A stretch of 64,000 bases of DNA from Castanea sativa (GCF_040712315.1 NC_134018.1:15396835-15460834); one strand, 5' to 3'; positions 52,227 to 63,886 are shown, counted from the stretch's first letter. The notes: generated by a model not told the origin, from the sequence alone. A program made the numbers and translations.

Positions 52227-54293
52227 TGAGGTCTCCAGAACTTCCCCCGCCAATGAACCTTGACTTGTTCGGGTAGTGGCAGACGTCAGACATTGCCGGG
52301 CTACCATTTGGCTGCCACGTAATACTCTCACACTTCCTCGTATAGGGTATTTTACCATTACGTGTAAAGTAGATGAAACTGCCTCCATTGCATGAAGCCA
52401 AGGCCTGGCCAAAATGGCTGTGTACGGGGAGTATGCCATAACAACTATGAAGTTCACCTGCACTTCGGAACCTTCCACCTGCACAGGTAACTTAATCATT
52501 CCTCGTGGGATTACCTGCTTCCCATCAAAGCCGACCAACGGATGATCATATTTTTCCAAATCTTCATCTCTCAACTTTAAACCATTAAATAGGTCAGGAT
52601 ACATGATTTCTGCACCACTTCCATCATCTACCAAGACTCGTCTTACATCATATCCCCCGATACGAACCGTTACCACCAAGGCGTCATCGTGGGGTTGATA
52701 CATGCCCTCTTTATCTTTATCGGAGAATCCCAATACTGGCGTTGCCGAGAACTTCATTCTTTTATCTGCTTGATTACTTTCCTCCATGACCTCATTCCCG
52801 CAACTGTTTTGAACGGTCATGACCCGAGAAGGTTTCCCAAATTCTCCTCTCGACTGCACCAAGATGACGTTAATAGTGCCTAGCGATGGCTGAGGGGCCT
52901 GACCCCAATATTTTCGAGTGCCTTGTTGTCCCCCTTTCCCGTCCGGTTTAACCAATAAATGATTGATCTTTCCAGCCTTAATCAATTGATTCAGATGATC
53001 GCGCAATGTCTGGCAATCCTCCGTGGTGTGTCCTTTATCCTGATGGTAATGGCAGTGGAGGTTTTGATTTCTCATGGATGCATCTCCACTCATTTTGTTG
53101 GGTGGCCTAAAATATGGTTCATGCCGAATTTTCTCCAGTATGTGATGCACGGGCTCCTTGAATAATGAATTAATTAGAGGAGTCTTGGCGGTCCTCGGGT
53201 GGCTTGGAAAGTCTCGTTTAGGCCGAATACCTTGAAACCCCCCTACCCGAAGATCCTTCCTCTCCAAATACCCTTTCATTTTTCCTTTGCTTTGCACCTG
53301 ATCTTCTTCTACCCGTTTATACTTATCTATCCGGTCCATGAGGTGACGCATATCTATAGCGGCCTTCATTGTCAAGGACTTCCTTAACCCATGCTCCGTG
53401 GGAAGGCCTACCTTGAAAGTTCTCACGGCTACATTCTCCACATCCCCATCAATTTCATTATACATTTCCCAATATCGGTCGGAATAGGTTTTGAGTGTTT
53501 CGCCTTCCTTCATAGACATAGACAGTAGAGCATCCAAGGGTTTTGGAATCCTAGTACAAGTTATGAACCTTGCTCCAAATGCCCTAGTCAACTCCTCAAA
53601 AGACCTCAAAGAACCTTCTGCCAAAGCATCAAACCACCTCATGGCCACAGGCCCCAAACTGGAGGGAAAAACTTTGCACATCAGTGCCTCATTATTTGAA
53701 TAAACGGCCATCTTTTGACTAAAATGACTAACGTGCTCTACAGGGTCAGTCCTCCCATTGTACATAGTAAAAATGGGTTGAGAAAACCTACGAGGTAGCT
53801 TTGCCCTATTTATCCTAGTCACAAAAGGGGATTTGGCGATTTGCCTCAGGGCTTTACCCATTGCATCACTCCCATCATCATGATATATCACATCAGTACC
53901 AGGCATCCTTATCTCCTTCTGCTGCTTTGCCTTAACGCCCGAAGATACGCTGACACGGGTCACACTTCGAGTAGGCTCAAATACTGGGGGCTCATTTCCT
54001 CCAAGGTTTGCTTCTGAACTGTCACTGGAAGAACAAGCATGACCCTTACGTCTCTGTTTTCTACTATCCACGCGCTTACGTAAGTAAGCTATCTCAGATT
54101 GCATCTGTTGCAATACATCATCGCGAGACATATGCCCCTCAGTTGGTGATCGTTGCTCAGCCCCCTGACCGCTATCATGTGCTTCCACCACCCCTGAGGT
54201 ATGTCCCTTCCCTTTGTCATGCTGGAGACTTACAGTTACGTCCCTGCTTCGTGAACTTACTGATTCCTCCCCTTCTTGGTACGCCTCAGCCAT
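52224..54293 (-). CDS. gag-protease polyprotein of element 2
   Basis: 689 residues, open throughout; ATG 54293 lies 25 nt downstream of the primer-binding site. The N-terminus is charged with heptad-like spacing (EIAYLRKRVD). The gag core is about residues 165-360 (MYNGRTDPVEHVSHF, ALMCKVFPSSLGP, GETLKTYSDRYWEMYNEI), the Cys-His-His-Cys knuckle HCHYHQDKGHTTEDC is near 430, and the protease domain near 555-650 (VLVDDGSGAEIMYPDLFNGL, ILARPWLH). It should form the virus-like particle and process the polyprotein; the protease centre is D-D-G-S in place of the more usual D-S/T-G. Ends at the TAG proposed to be read through. Gag-only translation would give the excess of structural protein such particles need. 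Confidence 0.9.
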   Translation of the reverse strand: MAEAYQEGEESVSSRSRDVTVSLQHDKGKGHTSGVVEAHDSGQGAEQRSPTEGHMSRDDVLQQMQSEIAYLRKRVDSRKQRRKGHACSSSDSSEANLGGNEPPVFEPTRSVTRVSVSSGVKAKQQKEIRMPGTDVIYHDDGSDAMGKALRQIAKSPFVTRINRAKLPRRFSQPIFTMYNGRTDPVEHVSHFSQKMAVYSNNEALMCKVFPSSLGPVAMRWFDALAEGSLRSFEELTRAFGARFITCTRIPKPLDALLSMSMKEGETLKTYSDRYWEMYNEIDGDVENVAVRTFKVGLPTEHGLRKSLTMKAAIDMRHLMDRIDKYKRVEEDQVQSKGKMKGYLERKDLRVGGFQGIRPKRDFPSHPRTAKTPLINSLFKEPVHHILEKIRHEPYFRPPNKMSGDASMRNQNLHCHYHQDKGHTTEDCQTLRDHLNQLIKAGKINHLLVKPDGKGGQQGTRKYWGQAPQPSLGTINVILVQSRGEFGKPSRVMTVQNSCGNEVMEESNQADKRMKFSATPVLGFSDKDKEGMYQPHDDALVVTVRIGGYDVRRVLVDDGSGAEIMYPDLFNGLKLRDEDLEKYDHPLVGFDGKQVIPRGMIKLPVQVEGSEVQVNFIVVMAYSPYTAILARPWLHAMEAVSSTLHVMVKYPIRGSVRVLRGSQMVARQCLTSATTRTSQGSLAGEVLETS

Positions 54294-54317
54294 ATACGTC
54301 TATATTACGTTGTTGTT

Positions 54318-54333
54318 CCCACAGACGGCGCCA
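54318..54333 (-). other. Primer-binding site of element 2
   Basis: TGGCGCCGTCTGTGGG on the minus strand, three bases inside the 5' LTR end, identical to element 1. The first nine bases are complementary to the 3' end of plant tRNA-Asp. Confidence 0.7.
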
Positions 54334-54335
54334 AT

Positions 54336-54858
54336 TGTAAGGACCTAAAATATCATAAACCAGCTTATGATTCTCACTCCTTGTTCCTTGACCAAAGGTC
54401 CGAATACAATATATTTGGTAGAGAGGGTCCAACAACAAAAAGTCCCCCTTCCGTATCTTCCAGCTCCTATTTATATCATTGGTTCCTATTATCTCAACCT
54501 TACACCTTGCCATCTATCAAGCTTTTCACCCCGACACCTGTCTGTCGGTAATAGAACAAAGCTCTAACTCTGCGTTCCACACTGTTCAGGTCATATCTAC
54601 ATTAATGCAACGGATAAAGTTGGTATTTTCTAATTAATGCGGCCAGAAAGGTTGGTGCCGGACATTTAATGCAATCTTCTAGGTTATCCTGCCACATTCA
54701 GATATTTGCAATATGTCCCTTATGTCACCAGTGCCCATGCCACCTCATCTTTGGGTATTATCAGGTAAATTTCCTTATTCCTTTATTTCCTCTTGCTTAC
54801 TACGTGTCGGCCTTCCCTTCCTCGAGTCCTCGGGTTCCTGGGTCCTCGGCACCTCACA
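54336..54858 (-). repeat. 5' LTR of element 2
   Basis: 523 bp partner of 44630-45152. A TATAAATAGG box on the minus strand near 54467-54476 would drive gag-pol. Followed outward by gtatt, the target duplication. Confidence 0.93.
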
Positions 54859-55643
54859 GTATTGTTTATATTATTTTATTGTGTAGAAAGTTAAAATAAA
54901 ATTACTAATGTTGAGTGTTTTGTAAAATAAGAAGGTAAAATAGATAAAGTAACTTTTGGTGGAGCCAAATAACTAAAATTATGGCTCTACCAATGTGAAT
55001 ACTATAATTTATGGGCTTTTTTAAAAGACAAATTTCTTAAAATAAATTTGATGCCACAACAATCAAAATTTGCCATGTCATACCCCTGTCAGCCAGCCAT
55101 ATAGTCACAGATAGTAACAACTATTAACGGATTGACTAATTACACTAATTTTGTTAATTTAAGGGATGAATAGCGTTTAGTAAGAAAACTTCAACAACGA
55201 ATAATGTATTTTGTCTTATTTATTTTGTACAAGTTTATACTTTTTGAATGTCTAAAATTATTTGTTTTACAAATCAATGAAAGTATGTGTGTGTGTGTGT
55301 GTGTGTGTGTGTATAATTGGTAATTGATATTAAATGGGTACCAAAAGATTTCATTTCCCTAATCAAACCAAAACAACCTCAGGGATGATATCGTCCATTT
55401 TGACTAGAACCAATTGACCATTATTCTATAAATAAATAAAGATAATTTTATGTTGATGTGATTTTGTTAAAGTTTTATTTTATTCAATAATGTTAATTCT
55501 TGAGACTATAGCACCAGATTCTTAGATTAGAGATATATTTTGTAGATTACATTTTAGGGTTAAATAGAGATTAAAATGAACTTATAAGTGTAGAAAAGGT
55601 AAGAATGATATCACTTTTTCCACTAGGAACTACACAATAATTT
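54859..55643. other. Right part of the interrupted MITE and AT-rich DNA
   Basis: 54864 to about 55003 is the probable right end of the MITE split by element 2. The remainder is AT-rich and contains a (GT)n run at 55286-55312. No gene seen. Confidence 0.5.
55286..55312. repeat. (GT)n microsatellite
   Basis: About 13 uninterrupted GT units. Confidence 0.95.
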
Positions 55644-57616
55644 TGATGTAGGACATAATTTAATATTTAATATTTGTAATTATTTAATCTTAGTATTTTT
55701 ATGTAATTTTTGTTATTTTAGGTTTAGGTTATTTATTTCCTTCTTTTTAGGTGCTTTTAATATTATTTAGTCAAATTATGTTTTATATGTTTTTGTAGCC
55801 GCCTTAGGATTTCTAGTTGCCTTAGGTTTTCTTTTTACTATTTAAATGCATTGTAGCTGTTAAAGGCAATTCAATTTTCATACTATTATCAATAAACACA
55901 AGCTTTTGTCAAATTTTATTTCTGGTGAATTCCAATTTATCTCTTTTTGGATTCAGGGAAATCCCTCGTGGATTCGAGATTTACTACTAAAAGTTAATAA
56001 TTTAGTTTTTGTTCCATCAAGAAGGTATCGTGTGTGCTTTCTTCAGACTTCTGCAACATCAATTAGTATTAGAGCCTCGACATACCCTAGTTTGATGGCT
56101 AACCGGCGAGACAGTGACCACCACAACAATGACAGTGGTGACAACATCAACAACTAAATCCTCACTAGGGCTGAGTTCTATGAGTTTCGTGAAGAGACTC
56201 AAAATTTTCATGAAATGAGTCAGCAAATTATAGGTGAAATTGAGCAAATGATTGTTACTCTTCTTGCTAGGAAATCATCTCACAACAACAATGATCAATA
56301 TATTCAAAGACACTCCTAAGTACAAGAAAATTCCATTCTTTGATGGAGATATGTGTAAGTTGGATTTTATTAACTGGCTTCTTGATTTGGAAGATTATTT
56401 TAATTTTTGGAAGATTTGTGATGAAGAAAAAGTGCGGCTTGCATCTAATAAATTGGACAATGAAGCAGAGGAATGGTGGGAACATATTCAAATCAATAGA
56501 AAGCGACGAGATAAACATCCAATCTGCTCTTGGGAAAGAATGAAAAGGGTATTCATTGATTTATGGTTTCCAAATGACTATTATGATATACTAGATTATA
56601 CAAGTGTTGATTATAAATCTGTATAATTATATGAAAAGCAATATGTTCAAAACATGGAAAGTCAACCACAAAACCAAATTTATCACAGTCAAGCCCAAGT
56701 GTCAAGTAAAGGGTTTGAGGGTTGAGAAAAAGTATCCTATTCCTAAAGAAAATTTTGAGGTGGTTAAAAAAATCAAGACTTGCAACAAGTTATTGAATTG
56801 AAGATTGAAAATACTACTTGCCAGAAATTTGATGAAGAGGTCAAAGAAAAGAAGGTTGAGCTGATTGTGGATAATGACAAAAATCAAGAGATAGTAATTG
56901 TTGAGAATATTGTGGAAGATCCAATTGAGATTAAATATGAGGATAAGTCCACAACTCACAATCCTCAGGTTTTAATTGATTTGTTGAAGATGACTACACA
57001 ATATGTTGATTTTCTTGGAGTAGAAAATTTTAATTTTATTATCAGTCCTTTGTTTATTGATGTTGCAAATAAATTGAAAGTAGATGAGAATAAATTTTAT
57101 GCTACACTTTCTGAAGAATTCAAGTCTCAATACCGGATCAAATCATTAAAGCATTCAAAGTAATTGTTTATTTGGAGCAGAAGATTTTAGATTTCGACCA
57201 TCAACTTGAGGACAAGTTTCTTTCAAGTGGAGGGTTTGATGTAGGACACAATTTAATATTTAATATTTTTATTTTTATGTTATTTTTGTTATTCTAGGTT
57301 TAGTTATTTATTTCCTTCTTTTTAGGTGCTCTTAATGTTGTTTAATCAAATTAGGGTTTTATGTGCTTTTGTAGCCGCTTTAGGGTTTCTAATTGCCCTA
57401 GGTTTTCTTTTTACTATTTAAATGTATTGTAGCCTTCAAAAGCAATTTAGTTTTCAAACTATTATCAATAAACACTGGCTTTTGTCAAATTCTATTTTTG
57501 GTGGATTCTAGTTTATCTCTTTGTGGATTCGAGATTTACTACCAGTAGCTGATAATTTAGTTTCTATTCCATCAAGAAGGTATTGTGTGTGCTTTCTTAA
57601 GGCTTCCGCGACATCA
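55644..57616 (+). mobile_element. Small gag-only LTR retrotransposon (TR-GAG type)
   Basis: Two direct LTRs, 55644-56061 (418 bp) and 57238-57616 (379 bp, shortened by deletions), TGATGTAGGA to ACATCA, flanked by a perfect 5-bp duplication aattt (55639-55643, 57617-57621). After the 5' LTR, TTAGTATTAGAGC is a decayed version of TTGGTATCAGAGC, the tRNA-Met primer site. AGTGGAGGGTT before the 3' LTR is the purine tract. The interior encodes only gag. It must have depended on another element's pol. Confidence 0.88.
56095..57163 (+). pseudogene. gag of the small LTR element, broken
   Basis: ATG 56095 (MANRRDSDHHNND) starts just after the primer site; an in-frame stop lies at 56155, and the frame continues to about 56317, then shifts. 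The gag core follows at 56315-56626 (KIPFFDGDMCKLDFINWLLDLEDYF, KVRLASNKLDNEAEEWWEHIQ, WERMKRVFIDLWFP), typical of Ty3/gypsy retrotrans_gag. The last part (56780-57163) is Glu/Lys-rich and ends before the purine tract. No zinc knuckle, protease or RT. Confidence 0.78.
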
Positions 57617-57890
57617 AATTTTCTCAAATTTTTTTTTTACTAAATAAGACTAGTCGAGTTACAGTTAAGCCTCTTCGTAATCCTTATACAACCAAATTCG
57701 ATCTAGTAAATTCCTCACATGGGATTCAATATATAGCAACACAAAACACAATTATCCAATTCAAGTAACTTAGTCTAGGATATCGCAAAAAAGGCTTGAG
57801 AGAGCATTTTTGTTGAGCAAAAGGTGTTTAATTCATTCTTACATAAATTTCATAAGAAACCTCTCCCATTTCCTTTTAAGAGATGATATT

Positions 57891-60800
57891 TTACCTTGCC
57901 TCAAACAATGTAAAGGTGATTCCATTTGCTGAATAAGGTGTGCTACATGAAGAATCTGCTTCAGGTGAATCTGTGTAGAAGCCCGGCTGCCTCGGCTTAG
58001 GCAATAGACTCTCACTACTTAACATTAAAACCACAGATGACATGTTTGGCCTATCTTCTGATCTTTGTTGCACACATAACAGACCCACATGAATGCATCG
58101 TAACATTTCGGATAGAGTGAAGTCACCAACTGAGTCATCAATCAATTCAATCGGCCTACCTTCAATCCATAGTCTCCATGCCTGAAACAAATTAAAATAA
58201 TAGTTACATGGGTAAATCTACAATCCAACTTGCCCAACACTTTAAAAGAGCATTAGTATTAATGAAAAGTTTAGATTAGAAACATAATTTAGTAGAATGC
58301 TTATTTTCTTGCTTACATGTCCAAGAAGATTATGGTGGTGCTCTGGGTGACTAAATCCCCTGTTCTTCTTCCCACTGACTATCTCTAATATTAAAACTCC
58401 AAAGCTAAACACATCAGATTTTATTGAGTATTGCCCATGTACTGCATACTCAGGAGACATATAACCACTAGGATATATTATTGCATGGAAAAAGAAGTCC
58501 AAAACAGCTCAACATAAATACAAGGAGAAAATGGGCTTTAGTCCTTATTTTTTTAAATATTTAACACAATGTCCTTATTTTGATACTATTTAGAAGAATG
58601 TCCTTATTTTTTTAAACTCGATTTTAATAAAATCAAGTTCTGTATAAAACTCGATATTCTCAAAATCGAGTTATATATATATATAGAAATGACATTGCTA
58701 ATGTTGAGTTAGATTTGTAACTCGATTTTTTTTTAAATCGAGTTTCAAAACATGGAATGGTGCTAATAGTTTCAAAATAGAGACATTATGTTAGATATTT
58801 TTAAAAATAAGAGCAAAAGCCCATTTTCCTCAAAATACAAAAGGAGATGAAGTGTACATACTATGTTCCAATAATCCTATTGGTCTTGGCATCACCTTGA
58901 TCTCCCCCAAATGATTTGGCCAGGCCGAAGTCTGAAATTTTTGGATTCATGTCATTATCAAGTAAGATATTGCTAGCTTTGAGATCTCTATGGATAATCC
59001 TCAATCTAGAGTCTTGATGAAGATAGAGAAGCCCTCTAGCAACCCCAACAATTATGTTGATACGCTTATGCCAATTCAGCAATTTACTCCTCGTTTGATC
59101 TGTCCAATTTCACATTTATGTCACTAAAAAAATGTTGAAATCTCAACAAACAATTTTATTATTGAAAGATGATAAGACTAATCATGAATGTCATGGATTT
59201 AGTTAGGGTTAAAGCTCAAACCAAAAATTAAGGAATCCAAGCTTTTGTTAGGCATGTATTCATAGATTAACATTTTTTCATTTTCTTCAATGCAATAGCC
59301 AAGAAGCTTCACGAGATTGCGGTGCTGAAGTTTTGAAATTAAAATAACTTCATTTTTGAGCTCAATCACTCCTTGCCCAGAATTCTTTGATAGCCTTTTT
59401 ACTGCTATCTCTTTCCCCTCTAGCAATGTACCCTGAAAAATGTTAAAGATAGTCAACATATTTTGGAAAAAGAAAATAGCTCAGTTAGTTAGGTTATTCT
59501 TACCTTGTAGACAGATCCAAAGCCACCTTCTCCCAACTTTTTGTTGTTTGAGAAGTTATCAGTCGCATTGGCAATGGCTGTCAGATCAAATATTGATAAC
59601 TCAATGTCTTCCTTCCTGCCCATATTGTCACATTCCTTCCCAAGATTTCCTTTTGTCATCGCTGAAATAATAGCAGATAATTGGACTTGAAAAAATTTAC
59701 AGATATTTTATGAAAGCATTCGTTACTTCCTATTATATTCTCGATTAATAACTTATAAAATAAAAAATAAAAAATCTTAGCTATAAGTCTACTATCATGC
59801 ATCAGTAATTCTCAGAGTCCATGTCTTAATTCGAACCTTGGTTTCTGAGTTTCTTCTTCCATACGTATGTTACCAATCCAATTATTATCATTCCCAGGAC
59901 AGATAATGCAGAGCCGATTATGATTCCTGCTTGTTTCTTCTTGCTGGAGCGCCTCTTTTTCTCAACATGATCTGAAAGATCAAAACGTCGGGTGACTTAG
60001 AGTATACAACCTCAAATTACACATAACTAAAGAAATGAAAGGAAATCTAATTTGGCATTAGTGCACGACAGAAATTCCTAAAGAACTATATCTTTACAAT
60101 TCAGAATTGTTAAAATGGGAAATGGGCACATATAAGGTGGATAAAGTAGTAGAGCTCAGGGCCGGCCTTACCACCCCCTAGATCTCAACACCACCAAAGC
60201 CACCACTTCCTCATTTCCTGGAGGTTACTTGGTTGACAATTATATGCCCTGTATGTTCACTTTCACATTTATAATTTTTAATAATTTGAAAGTTGAAAAG
60301 GAGGATTTGAACTTTGAAAAACTTTCTTGAAAACTCTTAACTCAAATTTTTAAGCTTATAGATATGTTGCAGTTTAACAGGAAAACTTTAAAAGATATTC
60401 TATAGTGTCTACCAATTATTTTTATAAGTATAAACCCCCAACTTCCTTCCCTTCCCCCCAGAAAACATGGAGAAAAAAAAAACCAGAATAAGCAAATACT
60501 CTGGGTCTAGCTAAATATTGGTAAAAATAGAGTTTATTTGTGAAGTGTGTATTATTCAAAGTTATTTGGCAGTTTGAGGAGATAGATGAATTTTGGCAAT
60601 AATGTTGCTAAAATTGTAAAAAAAATAAAATAAATAAATAATAGAGAAAAGAAAGAAATGATGTGACAAGGGAAGGAATGAGAAAATTAAGGCCCGTTTG
60701 CTATTGTTGTTTGAGTAACATTGTTTGTATTTTTTAGAAATACGTGTGAGTACTAAACATTCCCATAAAAAAATGTGTGAAAAATAAAAATACGTATAAT

Positions 60801-63581
60801 GTTGTTTAAAAACTGAAAACTGTAGTTTAAGTTATAAAATGTGTTTGGATCCAGCGTCCAGCGTCCACGTCCACGTCCACGTCCAGCCTTCAGTTTTTTT
60901 TTTTTTTTTTTTCCTTCCCAGCAGCAGTTGTTGACCAAGTCTTCCGTGAACAGTGCATTCGTGCACTGTTCATAGAACCACAAATTTTACTTTTCAGCCA
61001 CTTTTTCATTAAAAATGGGTCCCGCGGTACTATTCACACATTTTAAAATTAATTTGCTACAGTATTTTCAGTTTTCAATTTTCAGTTTTCAGCAATAAAT
61101 TCTATCCAAACAGACTCATAGTACCAAACACCCCCATAATTTCGATATTGCCAAAACTCCTGGAGAGGAAAAATTTGTAGTGAAGCAATGCTATTACTGA
61201 AATAGAAGAGAAAAGAGAGTAAAAAATTTTAATTACGAGGCAATTGAATTACCGAAATAGGGGAGAGGAGAATGCAAAAAAACTATTTATATATAGCAGT
61301 GGAAAGATCAATGAAGTCACCGCGTGTTTTATTCATCGAGGTAAAGAGTTAATTGATTCCATGTTACAACTGAATTTTTTGTCAAAAAAAAAAAGTTCCA
61401 AGTGAATATGAGTATATATATAGTTTTTACACCATTTTATATTGATACTTTTCATCCCCATTAATGTTACCGAAGAAAGATTCCAATTTTTATAGTCTAT
61501 ATATATCATGGCAGTAGGAATAGACTCTATGTTAGGCTGAATTATATATATAAATAATTAAATATGTATATTTTTTTGAGAAAGAATTAAATATGTATAT
61601 AATATGCGTATATATGAACTATCTTCTCTCTCTTATTTCCGCATTGCCAAAATACCAAAAAAAAAAAAAACAAAAAAAAAACCCTCTCTTAAGTCTTATC
61701 TCTCCTATTTTGGCCCTTGCATTGTCATAATTATAAAAAAAAAAATTCTCTCATTTCCTATGTCGGCAATGGTATTGTACTATTGCCAAAATACAAATTA
61801 ATTGGACAATAATTTCAGCAATATTATTGCCAAAATTCCTATTCTTTCTTCTCTAGTTACATTATTTCTCTCTCCTTTCTCTTACTTTTTTTGTCACAAT
61901 ATTTGCAATACTATTGCCAAAATCAATCTCTTACCTCAAATGATTAAATAATTTTAAACAGTATACATATTACAAATAAAAAAATATTTTTTTATCAATA
62001 TTTAGCAAAAAGATTTAAATACTTTGTTAGTCTATTTTCTTTTTTAAAAGAGTTTCTACCCCTAATGATAGTTTTTTATTATTAGATTAAGATATTAATC
62101 AATTTTTAGTGTATGCAAGAATTGAACTCCAAATTTTTTATACAATTATTGAAAACTTTATCACTTAAACTAATTGAAACTCGCTTGTTAGTCTATCTTT
62201 GAAGATTGAAAACCAAAGGACATGGTTGTCGTCTCATTTAACATTAAAAAACAATAAAAATAAAAATAATAAATTGAAAAGAGATAAAAGTGTAGAGTAA
62301 AATGGTACCTAGCTCTGAAGCAGCCAATCTTACATAGAACTGGTCTTCTGCATCCTTTGCGATCTCTCTAATATCAACTAGGTTACCAAACCAAAGCAAG
62401 CAACCACTTCCTCCCATCCTGATATCCAAATTTCCATATGCTGTGCAAGAGCAGTTTTTCAAACACATATTTTCACATTCCTTGAGGCTCATATTCTTAT
62501 CAAACCAGGAAGAAGATGTATCAGGCAATTTCAACCCCGTGTACTTTCGGAAGCCATCTCCATCAGGACCATCACTGCAATTCAATGGAGTCTTTCGAAC
62601 ACACCCATCAGACCAATCCACTGAATCCCAAGCTTTTGGAGACTTGGGTAAGAATCCTTCCAGGCATGCACATACGGGAGTGTTACCAATATTGCAGCTA
62701 GCATATGCCCCACAGAAGGCATAATTTTCACACTGATCTGCTGGGGTTGTTGAGAATAGCTCCCAACGGTTTGTCCGATCCAGCCATGTGAACCGTTGTA
62801 CAATTCCGGATGGGTTTAAGATGTATCTTGAGAACACCGAACTATTTCTCATTTTGTACTCATAATAGACCTCACTCTCATTGAAATGAAATCCATACTC
62901 AAATAGTGGATTCGGTGTTAAACCATATCCATTAAGACGAAGGCCATCCCATGATCCTGCTCGAACCTTTACTGTGTCTCCTTGCATAACAACCACTTGT
63001 GGAAGCCCACGAAGATCTAACCGTATTGAAAACTCACCTTGAGCAGGATCATCAGTGCTCTTCCAAGATGTTATGAACCTATCTAAGCCAGTCACTAAGT
63101 TCTTTCCAAGTTTCATTTCCGGTAGGAAAGTGTTGCAAGGATAATCAAAACTCTGCCACAAATAGTTCACAGGGCCATCGACCTTTTCATCTTTCACAAC
63201 AAGATTTCCGTTGTCCAAGAGCTCTAAAACTGGATTTTCTGAAGTTCTTGATGTATTAGATGACCAAGCAACACTATTTGTGCTGTTGAGAAGGATAACA
63301 ACTCCATTAGTGACCTTCAAAACTCCTGAGTGATCGTTCAGTGGAGTGTCTCTGTTGGCTACCCAAACAACTGTCCCAGAAGATTTCGTGTACCATATCC
63401 CCACGTATCTGCCTTTCGAATTACCTGGGCTGAAGAATCCCAATTGAAATCTTCGACTAGCTGAAACTAAGGTGTCACCGTCTCTGATTGATTGGATTGG
63501 AGTAATAGTATCTAGTGTATTGGAAGGATTTAAGAAGGACCATATAATTGCGAAGACAAAAAGATAGGTAAAGGCTTCCAT
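57891..63581 (-). CDS. G-type lectin S-receptor-like serine/threonine kinase, gene 3
   Basis: Third member of the cluster, more diverged than genes 1 and 2 are from each other. Exons: 63581-62309, 59971-59837, 59661-59504, 59432-59222, 59099-58862, 58467-58317, 58181-57891; GT-AG throughout with matching phases, giving 818 residues without a stop. Signal peptide about 1-22 ([20 protein letters not shown]), B-lectin domain ([16 protein letters not shown]), S-locus domain, Cys-rich [18 protein letters not shown] domain with [13 protein letters not shown], membrane span about 439-461, kinase with GEGGFG, Lys534 in IAVK, HRD 629-631, DFG 649-651 and SPEYA. The 2.3-kb first intron is three times longer than in genes 1 and 2 and holds a MITE; intron 5 holds another. 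Appears functional; the ligand is unknown. Confidence 0.92.
58525..58832. mobile_element. MITE in intron 5 of gene 3
   Basis: About 307 bp with imperfect inverted repeats of some 65 bp starting GAGAAAATGGGCTTTAGTCC on the left and GAGGAAAATGGGCTTTTGCT read inward from the right. Flanks aaatacaag (58516-58524) and aaatacaaa (58833-58841) are an 8-9-bp duplication. The interior has repeated AAACTCGAT/ATCGAGTT palindromes. The element leaves both splice sites untouched. Genes 1 and 2 lack it. Confidence 0.85.
60841..61115. mobile_element. MITE-like insertion in intron 1 of gene 3
   Basis: The ends read TGTTTGGATCCAGCG (left) and TGTTTGGATAGAATT (right, inward), a 9-bp inverted match. The interior has a (GTCCAC)-type repeat at 60855-60888, a T tract, the palindrome AACAGTGCATTCGTGCACTGTT and GGGTCCCGCGG. 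It resembles an abundant short element I have seen in Fagaceae, from memory only. The target duplication is not clear. Confidence 0.5.
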
Positions 63582-63646
63582 CGATTTTCTAATGATTTTC
63601 TACATGTTATAATTGTTTAAATAAAAAGAAAACCTGGAACGCATTG

Positions 63647-63676
63647 CTATTTGCTGCTGCTGCTCTTCTTCTTCTT
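63647..63676. repeat. CTG/CTT microsatellite in the 5' leader of gene 3
   Basis: (GCT)4 followed by (CTT)4 about 70-95 bp upstream of the ATG; the transcript would carry GAAGAAGAAG then CAGCAGCAGC. Confidence 0.7.
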
Positions 63677-63768
63677 TTGCGGGCGGCCATAGCCCACTGA
63701 TTTTTAGAGATAATGTACTGAAAAGTTTAAGACTTTTCGAGTCCCCGCTAAAATACCTGTGAGGTCAG

Positions 63769-63886
63769 GTCAAGTCACGGAAATTACCGTGTAGTCCCAG
63801 CCAATAATTGACGACATCGTCTTACTTGCCACGTCACCCACCATGTCTTACCAAGTTTAACGTCCCTTTAACCCCGTCAGTTGACT
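63769..63886. promoter_or_regulatory. W-box and TGACGTGG cluster upstream of gene 3
   Basis: TTGAC cores, the WRKY-binding motif, occur at 63769-63773 (minus), 63808-63812 (plus) and 63881-63886 (TTGACT, plus), 190-305 bp upstream of the gene 3 ATG. TGACGTGGC at 63829-63837 on the minus strand is a bZIP-type site. S-domain kinases are often induced by pathogens through WRKY factors, so the grouping is suggestive but could be chance. Confidence 0.35.

Larger units (their letters stand above)
44630..54858 (-). mobile_element. LTR retrotransposon 2, Tat-type, young, with antisense accessory gene
   Basis: Two 523-bp LTRs (44630-45152, 54336-54858) with about nine differences by eye (1.7%), flanked by a perfect 5-bp duplication gtatt (44625-44629, 54859-54863). 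Minus-strand gag-protease is a single open frame of 689 codons; pol follows in the same frame after TAG. An accessory gene lies on the plus strand at 45613-47946, and a 78-bp minisatellite between it and pol. pol has at least three 1-nt frameshifts and two nonsense codons, so this copy is not autonomous despite its youth; it could still be moved by related elements. Confidence 0.93.

Noticed and set aside
53491..54340. Plus-strand open frames opposite gag of element 2
   Set aside because: Shadow frames of the intact gag-protease gene.
57617..57890. Possible extra gene between the small LTR element and gene 3
   Set aside because: Only the 3' UTR-like flank of gene 3 is present; no supported frame.
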